This document shows positions 1 through 12,311 of a stretch of 64,000 nucleotides of DNA, piece after piece (the stretch's first letter is position 1; the number at the start of each line of letters is the position of its first letter). A program made the translations under genes and the position numbers. The DNA is from Nipponacmea schrenckii (lineage: Eukaryota > Mollusca > Gastropoda > Lottiidae). The notes beneath the pieces were generated by a model. That model was not told the DNA's origin. It saw only the letters and a program-made list of their open reading frames with translations, and did no database searches. The stretch covers positions 41,482,722-41,546,721 of the forward strand of contig CM060199.1 in the NCBI GenBank assembly GCA_030562195.1, given 5' to 3'.

Positions 1-2159
1 CTTTATATCTATACTATACAGAGTATCAAGATGTTAAACTCCATTCTTTATATCTATATTATACAGAGTATCAAGATGTTAAACTCCATTCTTTATATCT
101 ATATTATACAGAGTATCAAGATGTTAAACTCCATTCTTTATATCTATATTATACAGAGTATCAAGATGTTAAACTCCATTCTTTATATCTATATTATACA
201 GAGTATCAAGATGTTAAACTCCATTCTTTATATCTATATTATACAGAGTATCAAGATGTTAAACTCCATTCTTTATATCTATATTATACAGAGTATCAAG
301 ATGTTAAACTCCATTCTTTATGTCTATATTATACAGAGTATCAAGATGTTAAACTCCATTCTTTATATCTATATTATACAGAGTATCAAGATGTTAAACT
401 CCATTCTTTATATCTATATTATACAGAGTATCAAGATGTTAAACTCCATTCTTTATATCTATATTATACAGAGTATCAAGATGTTAAACTCCATTCTTTA
501 TATCTATATTATACAGAGTATCAAGATGTTAAACTCCATTCTTTATATCTATATTATACAGAGTATCAAGATGTTAAACTCCATTCTTTATATCTATATT
601 ATACAGAGTATCAAGATGTTAAACTCCATTCTTTATATCTATATTATACAGAGTATCAAGATGTTAAACTCCATTCTTTATATCTATATTATACAGAGTA
701 TCAAGATGTTAAACTCCATTCTTTATATCTATATTATACAGAGTATCAAGATGTTAAACTCCATTCTTTATATCTATATTATACAGAGTATCAAGATGTT
801 AAACTCCATTCTTTATATCTATATTATACAGAGTATCAAGATGTTAAACTCCATTCTTTATGTCTATATTATACAGAGTATCAAGATGTTAAACTCCATT
901 CTTTATATCTATATTATACAGAGTATCAAGATGTTAAACTCCATTCTTTATATCTATACTATACAGAGTATCAAGATGTTAAACTCCATTCTTTATATCT
1001 ATATTATACAGAGTATCAAGATGTTAAACTCCATTCTTTATATCTATATTATACAGAGTATCAAGATGTTAAACTCCATTCTTTATATCTATATTATACA
1101 GAGTATCAAGATGTTAAACTCCATTCTTTATATCTATATTATACAGAGTATCAAGATGTTAAACTCCATTCTTTATATCTATATTATACAGAGTATCAAG
1201 ATGTTAAACTCCATTCTTTATATCTATATTATACAGAGTATCAAGATGTTAAACTCCATTCTTTATATCTATATTATACAGAGTATCAAGATGTTAAACT
1301 CCATTCTTTATATCTATATTATACAGAGTATCAAGATGTTAAACTCCATTCTTTATATCTATATTATACAGAGTATCAAGATGTTAAACTCCATTCTTTA
1401 TATCTATATTATACAGAGTATCAAGATGTTAAACTCCATTCTTTATATCTATATTATACAGAGTATCAAGATGTTAAACTCCATTCTTTATATCTATACT
1501 ATACAGAGTATCAAGATGTTAAACTCCATTCTTTATATCTATATTATACAGAGTATCAAGATGTTAAACTCCATTCTTTATATCTATATTATACAGAGTA
1601 TCAAGATGTTAAACTCCATTCTTTATATCTATATTATACAGAGTATCAAGATGTTAAACTCCATTCTTTATATCTATATTATACAGAGTATCAAGATGTT
1701 AAACTCCATTCTTTATATCTATATTATACAGAGTATCAAGATGTTAAACTCCATTCTTTATATCTATACTATACAGAGTATCAAGATGTTAAACTCCATT
1801 CTTTATATCTATATTATACAGAGTATCAAGATGTTAAACTCCATTCTTTATATCTATATTATACAGAGTATCAAGATGTAAAACTCCATTCTTTATATCT
1901 ATATTATACAGAGTATCAAGATGTTAAACTCCATTCTTTATATCTATATTATACAGAGTATCAAGATGTTAAACTCCATTCTTTATATCTATATTATACA
2001 GAGTATCAAGATGTTAAACTCCATTCTTTATATCTATATTATACAGAGTATCAAGATGTTAAACTCCATTCTTTATATCTATATTATACAGAGTATCAAG
2101 ATGTTAAACTCCATTCTTTATATCTATATTATACAGAGTATCAAGATGTAAAACTCAAT
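1..2159. repeat. 45-bp minisatellite array, about 48 copies, cut by the left window edge
   Basis: Near-identical 45-bp units (containing TATACAGAGTATCAAGATGT) recur without spacers from base 1 to about 2159. Most changes are single substitutions such as TATATC/TATGTC and TATATT/TATACT. Because 45 is a multiple of 3, any stop-free frame stays open for the whole array, which gives a long artificial reading frame on the + strand. The last unit degrades at 2149-2162. I see no sign that it is translated. Confidence 0.97.
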
Positions 2160-2760
2160 TCTTCTAGAAAAGATCTGAAGGTAAACATTATAATAAATCG
2201 TTTTTTATAGTTTACTTTCAAAAAGTATCGTAAAACAGAGAAACCATATTTTTTATTTCTTTTTTCAATTCGCGATACAATAATAAACAGCTGGTGAATG
2301 AATGTCAATCAATTTTTGAATAGATAAGCAGACTGACTATGTATGAAACGTAAATTTAAATTAGCTGAAATCAATGCATTTAAACTGACTAGAAAAGTTA
2401 TTAGTAGAGAAATATAACATCTGGTACGTGTAGAATCAGATTTAACTAATAACATTACAAATTTACATAGTTTATAGAGGCAGTGTTATTTACATCACCG
2501 TTTTCTTTTTGAGGTTATTGTTCATTGGCCATCTGGGAATGTGGAAGCAATCCAATAACGTTACCAGTAAATGTGGAACTAGTCTTTATCTTTTCTAGTT
2601 TCGTTTAAAACGAGGACAACTAAGGCCAACAAAGCTTACATACATCCTTTTTAAAGTATTGTGAAAAAGATTGGAAATAATTCTCGTGGAAGTACCAAAG
2701 TTAAAAGATATTCAGATGAACCCGATTAAAATATGCGTCATTTGAAAGTTTATTATCAAC
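2160..2760. other. Unique AT-rich sequence upstream of the glycosyltransferase gene
   Basis: About 600 bp between the 45-bp array and the GT31 start codon. I find no coding frame, RNA gene or convincing TATA box. It should contain the promoter and 5' UTR of the downstream gene, but nothing in it pins down a transcription start. Confidence 0.4.
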
Positions 2761-3861
2761 ATGGTAAGTTTCAAAATGAGAAAAAACAAGACGATACGGA
2801 CATTAGTTATACTTTGTGTTTTAATTGGGTTGTATTTTTATAACCTTAACAGTAAACTATCGAAACATTCTAGGTCTCGTCCCAAGGTTCGTCCCAAGGT
2901 TCGTCCCAAGTCTAAACCCCAAGTGACGTACCCAGTGACTCTATCTGGTGAGCTCATTTTAAACAATCCAAATATTTGTCCACAAGATCGACAAGTCAAG
3001 GTTCTAGTAGTTGTACACACAGCAGCTCAACATTTCGAACGGAGACGTCACATCCGGTCAACTTACGGATCCAAAACGATTTTTCTTCCATCCGAAGTTC
3101 GAGTTGTGTTTTTAGTAGGAATTGTACAAAATCTGAAGATTCAGGAAAAAATCCAAGATGAACATACCCGATACGGCGACACAATTCAAGGAAAATTTAT
3201 TGATACATACTATAATTTGACCAACAAAGGAATCATGGGTTTCCGATGGATTCTGAACTATTGTAATAATGTGGACTACGTCATTAAAGTTGATGATGAC
3301 GCCATATTTGATATGTGGAGATTTTTAGACAATCTTGGGGAATTCAATTCAACACGGTCGATGTTTTGCACGCCGATAAGTGAGGGCCATATATTCCGAG
3401 AAGGAAAATGGACAGTGCCCGAGTCTCAATATGTAGGATTGACCATCTGGCCGTGGACATATTGTCAAGGATTTGTCGTCATAATGACGGGTGATGTCAT
3501 TCGAGATCTTTTCCACGCAGCACACGTCACTCCGTTTCTATGGATTGATGACGTATATTTATTTGGTAATCTCCCTTTTCAAGCCGGAAATATCACCATC
3601 CGTCCGATGCCTAAAATATTCAAGCTAGATTCCGAGCCTGAAGGTGGTATATGTTTAAGTGTATCTGGGTCCTATTGTCCAATGCTAGCGGTCGGTGTGA
3701 ATGAAAATATGTTCGATTTCTATTGGAAGATGATTTTGCTGAGAAACAAAAAAACTCTCCCCTCACCGCCTGAGATGTCTCCATTTTATCATTGTATGAG
3801 CCAATTTTTAGTTTGTTTCAATTATTTTCGCACCAGATATTTAATTGACATATTTTATTGA
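2761..3861 (+). CDS. GT31-family beta-1,3-galactosyltransferase-like type II Golgi protein, intronless
   Basis: A 366-residue single-exon frame. Family knowledge predicts transfer of a hexose (Gal or GlcNAc) from a UDP-sugar in beta-1,3 linkage to a glycan in the Golgi lumen. Seen: a short basic N-terminus, one hydrophobic segment at about 13-28 (signal anchor), and a very basic stem (31-53) with an RPKV repeat. The GT31 blocks follow in order: RRRHIRSTYG (94-103), FLVG (117-120), YGDTIQGKFIDTYYNLT (138-154), the metal/UDP-binding VDDD (177-180), YCQGFVVIMTGDV (234-246) and WIDDVYLFG (261-269). Possible N-glycosylation sites are N152, N196 and N277. The length fits beta-3-GalT/GnT enzymes. 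Met1 is used, but Met6 would also keep the anchor. The aromatic-rich C-terminus (341-366) matches nothing I recognise. Donor and acceptor cannot be read from sequence. It stands alone between arrays, so context gives no help. Confidence 0.88.
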   Translation: MVSFKMRKNKTIRTLVILCVLIGLYFYNLNSKLSKHSRSRPKVRPKVRPKSKPQVTYPVTLSGELILNNPNICPQDRQVKVLVVVHTAAQHFERRRHIRSTYGSKTIFLPSEVRVVFLVGIVQNLKIQEKIQDEHTRYGDTIQGKFIDTYYNLTNKGIMGFRWILNYCNNVDYVIKVDDDAIFDMWRFLDNLGEFNSTRSMFCTPISEGHIFREGKWTVPESQYVGLTIWPWTYCQGFVVIMTGDVIRDLFHAAHVTPFLWIDDVYLFGNLPFQAGNITIRPMPKIFKLDSEPEGGICLSVSGSYCPMLAVGVNENMFDFYWKMILLRNKKTLPSPPEMSPFYHCMSQFLVCFNYFRTRYLIDIFY

Positions 3862-3945
3862 CTCTCGGATTATTTTTTTGGTACGTTATCATCGCTCAAT
3901 TCGTTTTCATTGAAAGGTAAATCCTGACTACCGGTGTAATTATTA

Positions 3946-4800
3946 CAATGTTTCACATAGTTACCAGTACAACGTTTCACATAGTTACCAGTACAACGTT
4001 TCACATAGTTACCAGTGCAACGTTTCACATAATTACCAGTTCAACGTTTCACATTGTTACCAGTACAACGTTTCACATAGTTACCAGTACAACGTTTCAC
4101 ATTGTTACCAGTACAACGTTTCAAATAATTACCAGTACAACGTTTCACATAGTTACCAGTTCAACGTTTCACATAGTTACCAGTACAACGTTTCAGATTG
4201 TTACCAGTTCAACGTTTCACATAGTTACCAGTGCACAGTTTTACATAGTTACCAGTACAACGTTTCACATAGGTACCAGTTCAACGTTTCACATAGTAAC
4301 CAGTACAACGTTTCACATAGTTACCAGTACAACGTTTCACATAGTTACCAGTACAACGTTTCACATGGTTACCATTACAACATTTCACATAGTTACCAGT
4401 ACAACGTTTCAAATAATTACCAGTACAACGTTTCACATAGTTACCAGTTCAACGTTTCACATAGTTACCAGTACAACGTTTCAGATTGTTACCAGTTCAA
4501 CGTTTCACATAGTTACCAGTGCAAAGTTTCACATAATTACCAGTGCAACGTTTCACATAATTACCAGTGCAACGTTTCACATAATTACCAGTACAACGTT
4601 TCAGATTGTTACCAGTTCAACGTTTCACATAGTTACCAGTGCAACGTTTCACATAGTTACCAGTACAACGTTTCACATTGTTACCAGTACAACGTTTCAC
4701 ATAGTTACCAGTACAACGTTTCACATAGGTACCAGTACAACGTTTCACGTAGTTACCAGTACAACGTTTCACATAGTTACCAGTACAACGTTTCACATAT
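3946..4800. repeat. 24-bp minisatellite array, about 35 copies
   Basis: The unit contains GTTTCACATAGTTACCAGTA and recurs every 24 bp, with substitutions such as ATAGTT/ATTGTT/ATAATT and scattered variants. The period is divisible by 3, so a 287-codon stop-free frame (repeating FHIVTSTT) appears on the + strand. I treat that frame as an artefact. The array starts about 85 bp after the GT31 stop codon and could lie in its 3' UTR. Confidence 0.96.
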
Positions 4801-5465
4801 ATAGTTCATAGTTCTTATAATTAAAGATGTTTGAAAAATGTATTTCACCTTTAGCCTAATAAATCCATATTTCACACTGAAACAGTATATATTTGTTAAA
4901 AATAGAATGAATATTAGAGTGAATGGATATGTTTTATAAGAATATTGTAGAAAGGTTGAAATGGTAATAGAGATGTAAGGTAACTTCATGGAACTATATT
5001 TGTAAGTCCATCGTATTGAGCGACTGTATTCATAAAGCCACGTGGACTATCAAAGGGAGTTAACCTTTTCAATATAACAGTGAATTGTCTTTTGACTGAT
5101 CTAAAACGAAAACACAATATACTAAATACCACTTTCACAGGGAGGTAACTCTTTCAATTTAACTGGACTGGGTCCACTAATAGATTTGACATTTGTATCA
5201 ATGTTAAATCACGAAATTCAACCTTCCATAACTTTTTCCAGAAATCTTGTTGAAAACTTCCAATATATCACATGAAAGCCTGGCCCATACTTATTTTCTG
5301 TACAAAATTTCAAAATAGCATGACCATGAAAATTTTGAACTAAACAAAATGAAAATACATGTAAACCACTACATTTTATCAACATCCACTTGACTGACAC
5401 TGCACACAAAACTATTTTTTTTAGAACTAACCTTCCGCCAATTAAATTTCAATTTCCAAATATTC
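4801..5465. other. AT-rich unique DNA with a dispersed repeat fragment at its right end
   Basis: No gene seen. Two related stretches, near 5057 and 5140, share GGGAG(G/T)TAAC followed by TTTCAAT. The segment 5390-5455 (ending around CTTCCGCCAATTA) resembles 32105-32170, so it probably belongs to a dispersed repeat family. Short minus-strand open frames here have no recognisable content. Confidence 0.4.
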
Positions 5466-8400
5466 TGATTTATAGTTCTGTACCTTCGTGTTTGTTTTTG
5501 ATGATAGTTCTGTACCAACATGTTTGTTTTTGATGATAGTTCTGTACCTTCGTGTTTGTTTTTGATGATAGTTATGTACCAACGTGTTTATTTTTGATGA
5601 TAGTTCTGTACCAACGTGTTTGTTTTTTTTATGATAGTTATGTACCAACGTGTTTGTTTCTGATGATAGTTCTGTACCTTCCTGCTTGTTTTTGATGATA
5701 GTTCTGTACTTTCGTGTTTGTTTCTGATGATAGTTCTGTACCTTCGTGTTTGTTTTTGGTGATAGTTCTATACCTTCGTGTTTGTTTTTGATGATAGTTC
5801 TGTACCTTCGTGTTTGTTGCTGATGATAGTTCTGTACCTTCGTGTTTGTTTTTGATGATAGTTCTGTACCAACGTGTTTGTTTTTGATGATAGATATGTA
5901 CCTTCGTGTTTGTTTCTGATGATAGTTATGTACCATCGTGTTTGTTTCTGATGATAGTTCTGTACCTTCGTGTTTGTTTCTGATGATAGTTCTGTACCTT
6001 CGTGTTTGTTTCTGATGATAGTTCTGTAACTTCGTGTTTGTTTTTGATGAAAGTTCTGTACCTTCGTGTTTGTTTCTGATGATAGTTCTGTACCTTCGTG
6101 TTTGTTTTTGATGATAGTTCTGTACCAACATGTTTGTTTTTGATGATAGTTCTGTACCTTCGTGTTTGTTTTTGATGATAGTTATGTACCAACGTGTTTA
6201 TTTTTGATGATAGTTCTGTACCAACGTGTTTGTTTTTTTATGATAGTTATGTACCAACGTGTTTGTTTCTGATGATAGTTCTGTACCTTCCTGCTTGTTT
6301 TTGATGATAGTTCTGTACTTTCGTGTTTGTTTCTGATGATAGTTCTGTACCTTCGTGTTTGTTTTTGGTGATAGTTCTATACCTTCGTGTTTGTTTTTGA
6401 TGATAGTTCTGTACCTTCGTGTTTGTTGCTGATGATAGTTCTGTACCTTCGTGTTTGTTTCTGATGATAGTTATGTACCTTCGTGTTTGTTTTTGATGAT
6501 AGTTCTGTACCAACGTGTTTGTTTTTGATGATAGATATGTACCTTCGTGTTTGTTTCTGATGATAGTTATGTACCATCGTGTTTGTTTCTGATGATAGTT
6601 CTGTACCTTCGTGTTTGTTTCTGATGATAGTTCTGTACCTTCGTGTTTGTTTCTGATGATAGTTCTGTAACTTCGTGTTTGTTTTTGATGAAAGTTCTGT
6701 ACCTTCGTGTTTGTTTCTGATGATAGTTCTGTACCTTCGTGTTTGTTTCTGATGATAGTTCTGTACCTTCGTGTTTGTTTTTGATGATAGTTCTGTACCT
6801 TCGTGTTTATTTTTGATGATAGTTCTGTACCTTCGTGTTTGTTTCTGATGATAGTTCTGTACCTTCGTGTTTGTTTTTGATGATAGTTCTGTACTTTCGT
6901 GTTTGTTTCTGATGATAGTTCTGTACCTTCGTGTTTGTTTTTATGATAGTTCTGTTGTACCTTCGTGTTTGTTTCTGATGATAGTTATGTACCATCGTGT
7001 TTGTTTCTGATGATAGTTCTGTACCTTCGTGTTTGTTTCTGATGATAGTTCTGTACTTTCGTGTTTGTTTTTGATGATAGTTCTGTACCTTCGTGTTTTT
7101 TTCTGATGATAGTTCTGTACCTTCGTGTTTGTTTCTGATGATACCCTCTTGTTTGTTTTTGATGATAGTTCTGTACCTTCGTGTTTGTTTCCGGTGACAG
7201 TTATGTACCTTCGTGACTATTTCTGATGATAGTTCTGTACCTTCGTGTCTGTTTTTGATGATAGTTATGTACCTTCGTGTCTGTTTCTGATGATAGTTCT
7301 GTACCTTCGTGTTTGTTTCTGATGATAGTTCTGTACCTTCGTGTTTGTTTCTGATGATAGTTCTGTACCTTTGCGTTTGTTTCTGATAATAGTCCTGTAC
7401 CTTCGTGGTTGTTTCTGATGATAGTTCTGTACCTTCGTGTTTGTTTTTGATGACAATTCTGTACCTTCGTGTTTGTTTTTGATGATAGTTCTGTACCTTC
7501 GTGTTTATTTCTGATGATAGTTCTGTACCAACGTGTTTGTTTTTGGTGATAGTTCTGTACCTTCGTGTTTATTTCTGATGATAGTTCTGTACCTTCGTGT
7601 TTGTTTTTGATGATAGTTCTGTACCTTCGTGTTTGTTTTTGATGATAGTTCTGTACCAACATGTTTGTTTTTGATGATAGTTCTGTACCTTCGTGTTTGT
7701 TTTTGATGATAGTTATGTACCAACGTGTTTGTTTTTGATGATAGTTCTGTACCTTTGCGTTTGTTTCTGATAATAGTCCTGTACCTTCGTGGTTGTTTCT
7801 GATGATAGTTCTGTACCTTCGTGTTTGTTTCTGATGATAGTTCTGTACCTTCGTGTTTGTTTTTGATGACAATTCTGTACCTTCGTGTTTGTTTTTGATG
7901 ATAGTTCTGTACCTTCGTGTTTATTTCTGATGATAGTTCTGTACCAACGTGTTTGTTTTTTATGATAGTTCTGTACCTTCGTGTTTGTTTCTGATGATAG
8001 TTCTGTACCTTCGTGTTTGTTTCTGATGATAGTTCTGTACCTTCGTGTTTGTTTCTGATGATAGTTCTGTACCTTCGTGTTTGTTTCCGGTGACAGTTAT
8101 GTACCTTCGTGTTTGTTTCTGATGATAGTTCTGTACTTTCGTGTTTGTTTTTGATGATAGTTCTGTACCTTCGTGTTTGTTTCTGATGATAGTTCTGTAT
8201 CTTCGTGTTTGTTTCTGATGATAGTTATGTACCTTCTTGTTTGTTTTTGATGATAGTTCTGTACCTTCGTGTTTGTTTCCGGTGACAGTTATGTACCTTC
8301 GTGACTATTTCTGATGATAGTTCTGTACTTTCGTGTTTGTTTTTGATGATAGTCCTGTACCTTCGTGTTAGTTTTTGATGATAGTTATGTACCAACGTGT

Positions 8401-9660
8401 TTGTTTTTGATGATAGTTCTGTACCAACGTGTTTGTTTTTTATGATAGTTATGTACCTTCGTGTTTGTTTCTGATGATAGTTCTGTACCTTCGTGTTTGT
8501 TTCTGATGATAGTTATGTACCTTCGTGTTTGTTTTTGATGATAGTTCTGTACCAACGTGTTTGTTTTTGATGATAGATATGTACCTTCGTGTTTGTTTCT
8601 GATGATAGTTCTGTACCTTCGTGTTTGTTTCTGATGATAGTTCTGTACCTTCGTGTTTGTTTCTGATGATAGTTCTGTACCTTCGTGTTTGTTTCTGATG
8701 ATACTTCTGTACCTTCGTGTTTGTTTTTGATGATAGTTCTGTACCTTCGTGTTTGTTTCTGATGATAGTTCTGTACCTTCGTGTTTGTTTCTGATGATAG
8801 TTCTGTACCTTCGTGTTTGTTTTTGATGATAGTTCTGTACCTTCGTGTTTGTTTTTGATGATAGTTCTGTACCTTCGTGTTTGTTTCTGATGATAGTTCT
8901 GTACTTTCGTGTTTTTTTCTGATGATAGTTCTGTACCTTCGTGTTTGTTTCTGATGATAGTTCTGTACTTTCGTGTTTGTTTTTGATGATAGTTCTGTAC
9001 CTTCGTGTTTGTTTTTGATGATAGTTCTGTACCTTCGTGTTTGTTTCTGATGATAGTTATGTACCCTCTTGTTTGTTTTTGATGATAGTTCTGTACCTTC
9101 GTGTTTGTTTCCGGTGACAGTTATGTACCTTCTTGACTATTTCTGATGATAGTTCTGTACCTTCGTGTCTGTTTTTGATGATAGTTCTGTACCTTCGTGT
9201 CTGTTTCTGATGATAGTTCTGTACCTTTGTGTTTGTTTCTGATGATAGTTCTGTACCTTCGTGTTTGTTTCTGATGATAGTTCTGTACCTTTGCGTTTGT
9301 TTCTGATAATAGTCCTGTACCTTCGTGGTTGTTTCTGATGATAGTTCTGTACCTTCGTGTTTGTTTCTGATGATAGTTCTGTACCTTCGTGTTTGTTTTT
9401 GATGACAATTCTGTACCTTCGTGTTTGTTTTTGATGATAGTTCTGTACCTTCGTGTTTATTTCTGATGATAGTTCTGTACCAACGTGTTTGTTTTTGGTG
9501 ATAGTTCTGTACCTTCGTGTTTATTTCTGATGATAGTTCTGTACCTTCGTGTTTGTTTTTGATGATAGTTCTGTACCTTCGTGTTTGTTTTTGATGATAG
9601 TTCTGTACCTTCGTGTTTGTTTTTGATGATAGTTCTGTACCTTCGTGTTTGTTTTTTATG
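5466..9660. repeat. 32-bp minisatellite array, about 130 copies, with higher-order structure
   Basis: The unit contains GATGATAGTTCTGTACCTTC and recurs every 32 bp for about 4.2 kb. Variants (ACCAACGTG, CTTCCTGC, CCGGTGACAG, GTGACTATT) recur in the same order in separate blocks. The series beginning at 5511 repeats from 6121 (shift about 610 bp), and the series near 7141 repeats near 9061 (shift 1920 bp, i.e. 60 units). The array therefore grew by duplicating multi-unit blocks. Minus-strand frames repeating NYHQKQTRRY are artefacts of the repeat. Confidence 0.96.
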
Positions 9661-9682
9661 TTTCAGATGACTGGAAATTATC

Positions 9683-10712
9683 AAACTAGAATCGCTTACA
9701 CTATTACAATGTTTTATAGTCAACACAATATTAACTAGAATCGCTTACACTATTACAATGTTTTATAGTCAACACAATATTAACTAGAATTGCTTACACT
9801 ATTACAATGTTTTATAGTCAACACAATATTAACTAGAATTGCTTACACTATTACACTGTTTTATAGTCAACACAATATTAACTAGAATTGCTTACACTAT
9901 TACAATGTTTTATAGTCAACACAATATTAACTAGAATCGCTTACACTATTACAATGTTTTATAGTCAACACAATATTAACTAGAATTGCTTACACTATTA
10001 CAATGTTTTATAGTCAACACAATATTAACTAGAATCGCTTACACTATTACAATGTTTTATAGTCAACACAATATTAACTAGAATTGCTTACACTATTACA
10101 ATGTTTTATAGTCAACACAATATTAACTAGAATTGCTTACACTATTACAATGTTTTATAGTCAACACAATATTAACTAGAATCGCTTACACTATTACAAT
10201 GTTTTATAGTCAACACAATATTAACTAGAATTGCTTACACTATTACAATGTTTTATAGTCAACACAATATTAACTAGAATTGCTTACACTATTACAATGT
10301 TTTATAGTCAACACAATATTAACTAGAATTGCTTACACTATTACAATGTTTTATAGTCAACACAATATTAACTAGAATCGCTTACACTATTACAATGTTT
10401 TATAGTCAACACAATATTAACTAGAAGTGCTTACACTATTACAATGTTTTATAGTCAACACAATATTAACTAGAATTGCTTACACTATTACAATGTTTTA
10501 TAGTCAACACAATATTAACTAGAATTGCTTACACTATTACAATGTTTTATAGTCAACACAATATTAACTAGAATTGCTTACACTATTACACTGTTTTATA
10601 GTCAACACAATATTAACTAGAATCGCTTACACTATTACAATGTTTTATAGTCAACACAATATTAACTAGAATTGCTTACACTATTACAATGTTTTATAGT
10701 CAACACAATATC
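9683..10712. repeat. 49-bp minisatellite array (copy A), about 21 copies
   Basis: The unit contains AACTAGAATTGCTTACACTA and recurs every 49 bp (for example 9733 to 9782). Variation is mainly GAATT/GAATC and ACAATG/ACACTG. The same family fills 18258-20272 with about twice as many copies. Confidence 0.96.
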
Positions 10713-11084
10713 AATGAAACAGCGTGATTTGCCATTTTCGGGGTTGATTTTGGTCCCAAATATATGCAAATAGTCTTCAGAAGTACTAAGTATACGAATA
10801 GGGCATAAATGTTCAATAATACCTCAAACAAGCTATTTTACTTTCTATTTCTATTTATTTTACTTTCTATTTCTATTTATCCTTTTTATATATCACACAG
10901 TCTCGATAAATAACGATTCTTTATTTTAACTCTCGAACACGGGTTATTCTAGACACACATGGAATGAACGGCTCTTAGTTCGACTTTGAACTTTTAACAC
11001 TTTTACTGCCAAACTCAGCCAAAGTTCTCGTTTCTAAGAATGAGAATTGATCAAGCGATTGACGAACCCATCTCATCCATATTC

Positions 11085-11130
11085 TTAGTATAAAAACTAC
11101 GGGAGAACTTCAATACACAGAAATACAAGT
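11085..11130 (+). promoter_or_regulatory. TATA-like box, candidate promoter (copy A)
   Basis: AGTATAAAAACTACGGG sits in otherwise non-repetitive DNA that is conserved in the second copy (about 20647-20692). It is a good TATA consensus, but nothing shows that transcription starts here. Confidence 0.3.
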
Positions 11131-11164
11131 CGTTAGAATTCAAATTGTCAATTCAAGTATTTAA

Positions 11165-11240
11165 AAAGATTGTAAAAGTTTTTTTTTTTAAATTTTGTAT
11201 GTGTTTCGGTGGCACTGATAGCATCAATTTACACCTAGGG
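11165..11240 (-). repeat. Inverted single copy of the 133-bp array unit (copy A)
   Basis: Read on the minus strand, this stretch contains GTGTAAATTGATGCTATCAG followed by a CACATACAAAAT tract and TTTACAATCT. That matches about 75 bp of the unit tandemly repeated at 12956-13335. The same inverted copy is present in copy B near 20725-20800. Confidence 0.7.
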
Positions 11241-12234
11241 TCTTAACTTCTAACACTGTTTCTAGGATATCCTAGGGCAGGACTAAGGAAGTCTAACAAT
11301 GGCAGGACTAAGGAAGTCTAATAATGGCAGGACTAAGGAAGTCTCTTAGATAATTTTTAAAATAGTGGTGAAACATATAACTAACAATATTGAAACTGCG
11401 TCAGATGTATTCACTGAACTTAGTTCTTTGTGAAACTTGGGTTTAAAAAGTGTAAATGGTCAGAATAAGCGCTACCAGCAGAAGTCGAAGACACTGGAAC
11501 ACACAATTCTACTTTCTTTCCTAGAAACTCTCGACTGTGATTTTTGGCCATGAGAAGGAATATGTATTTGTTTTAGATTTTTGAAGTGCCGAGTAAAACT
11601 GAAGCTGAGACAAGTACTGTACGTAAAACTCGGATGAAAGAAAGTCTTAACTAAGCCGAAGTTATAAATTGTAACAGTTCTATATTCAACCTATTGAAAC
11701 TTGCAAAAAGCTGAACTAATAAAAAATTCCGGTCTGCAGTACGATTTCTACAGCCAATAAAAAATTAATTTGACGAAGGCACTACATCTTTAAAATGTTA
11801 TTAACCCACCATAGTCAGATATTAATTCACTTTTCACCAAATAAAAATCGGGGACGAAACTAATTTGATTGACGTAATAGATAGTTATTACAAGGCAGAC
11901 AACTCATTGTCATCTAATTTACTTCTGACTATCTCGCGCTCTTTCAATATCTTCACTTCTGCCGTCCTTAGCGACGCCATTCGCGCCAATTAAAAGCGAT
12001 TAAGTTGATTGGTCAAGTAAAATATGATTGACGACGTCATCCATCATAACGAAAAGCAATTATACACAGCGCGGCTAAAGCTTTCAAGTTTGTTTTTTTT
12101 ATTCGATGTATCGTAATTTCTGCGTGGTTGCAAACCGCTGATAAAATAATTAAGTTTAAAAACGGTTACAGACGCAAGTTTTTCTTCCTTTTAGTCAATT
12201 CACCCGTAAACCGACTGATTCGATACATGCCTTC

Positions 12235-12311
12235 ATAAAGCTTCTGTTCCGTTGAGATTGGACCTGGATTGTTGAAATTTGATATTGAAGGCAATCGGCA
12301 GCAAGGTAAGT
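12235..12311 (+). other. Candidate non-coding first exon end with strong splice donor (copy A)
   Basis: CGGCAGCAAG|GTAAGTC at 12305/12306 is a near-consensus donor. It lies downstream of a stretch with inverted CCAAT motifs (GATTGGTC), GCGCCAAT and a CRE-like GACGTCA (about 11990-12045). No coding frame precedes it, so it would be a 5' UTR exon. The same site is at 21866/21867 in copy B. The next downstream + strand gene is the neuropeptide gene, whose coding exon begins exactly at an acceptor. Confidence 0.35.

Noticed and set aside
31..1881. 616-codon open frame repeating MLNSILYIYIIQSIK
   Set aside because: It is wholly inside a 45-bp array. A period divisible by 3 with one stop-free frame makes a long frame automatically, and there is no start context, signal or non-repeat domain.
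5466..9660. TGATGA and CTGA motifs in the 32-bp units, reminiscent of box C/D snoRNAs
   Set aside because: The motifs overlap each other and are too close for a snoRNA; no guide region or terminal stem.
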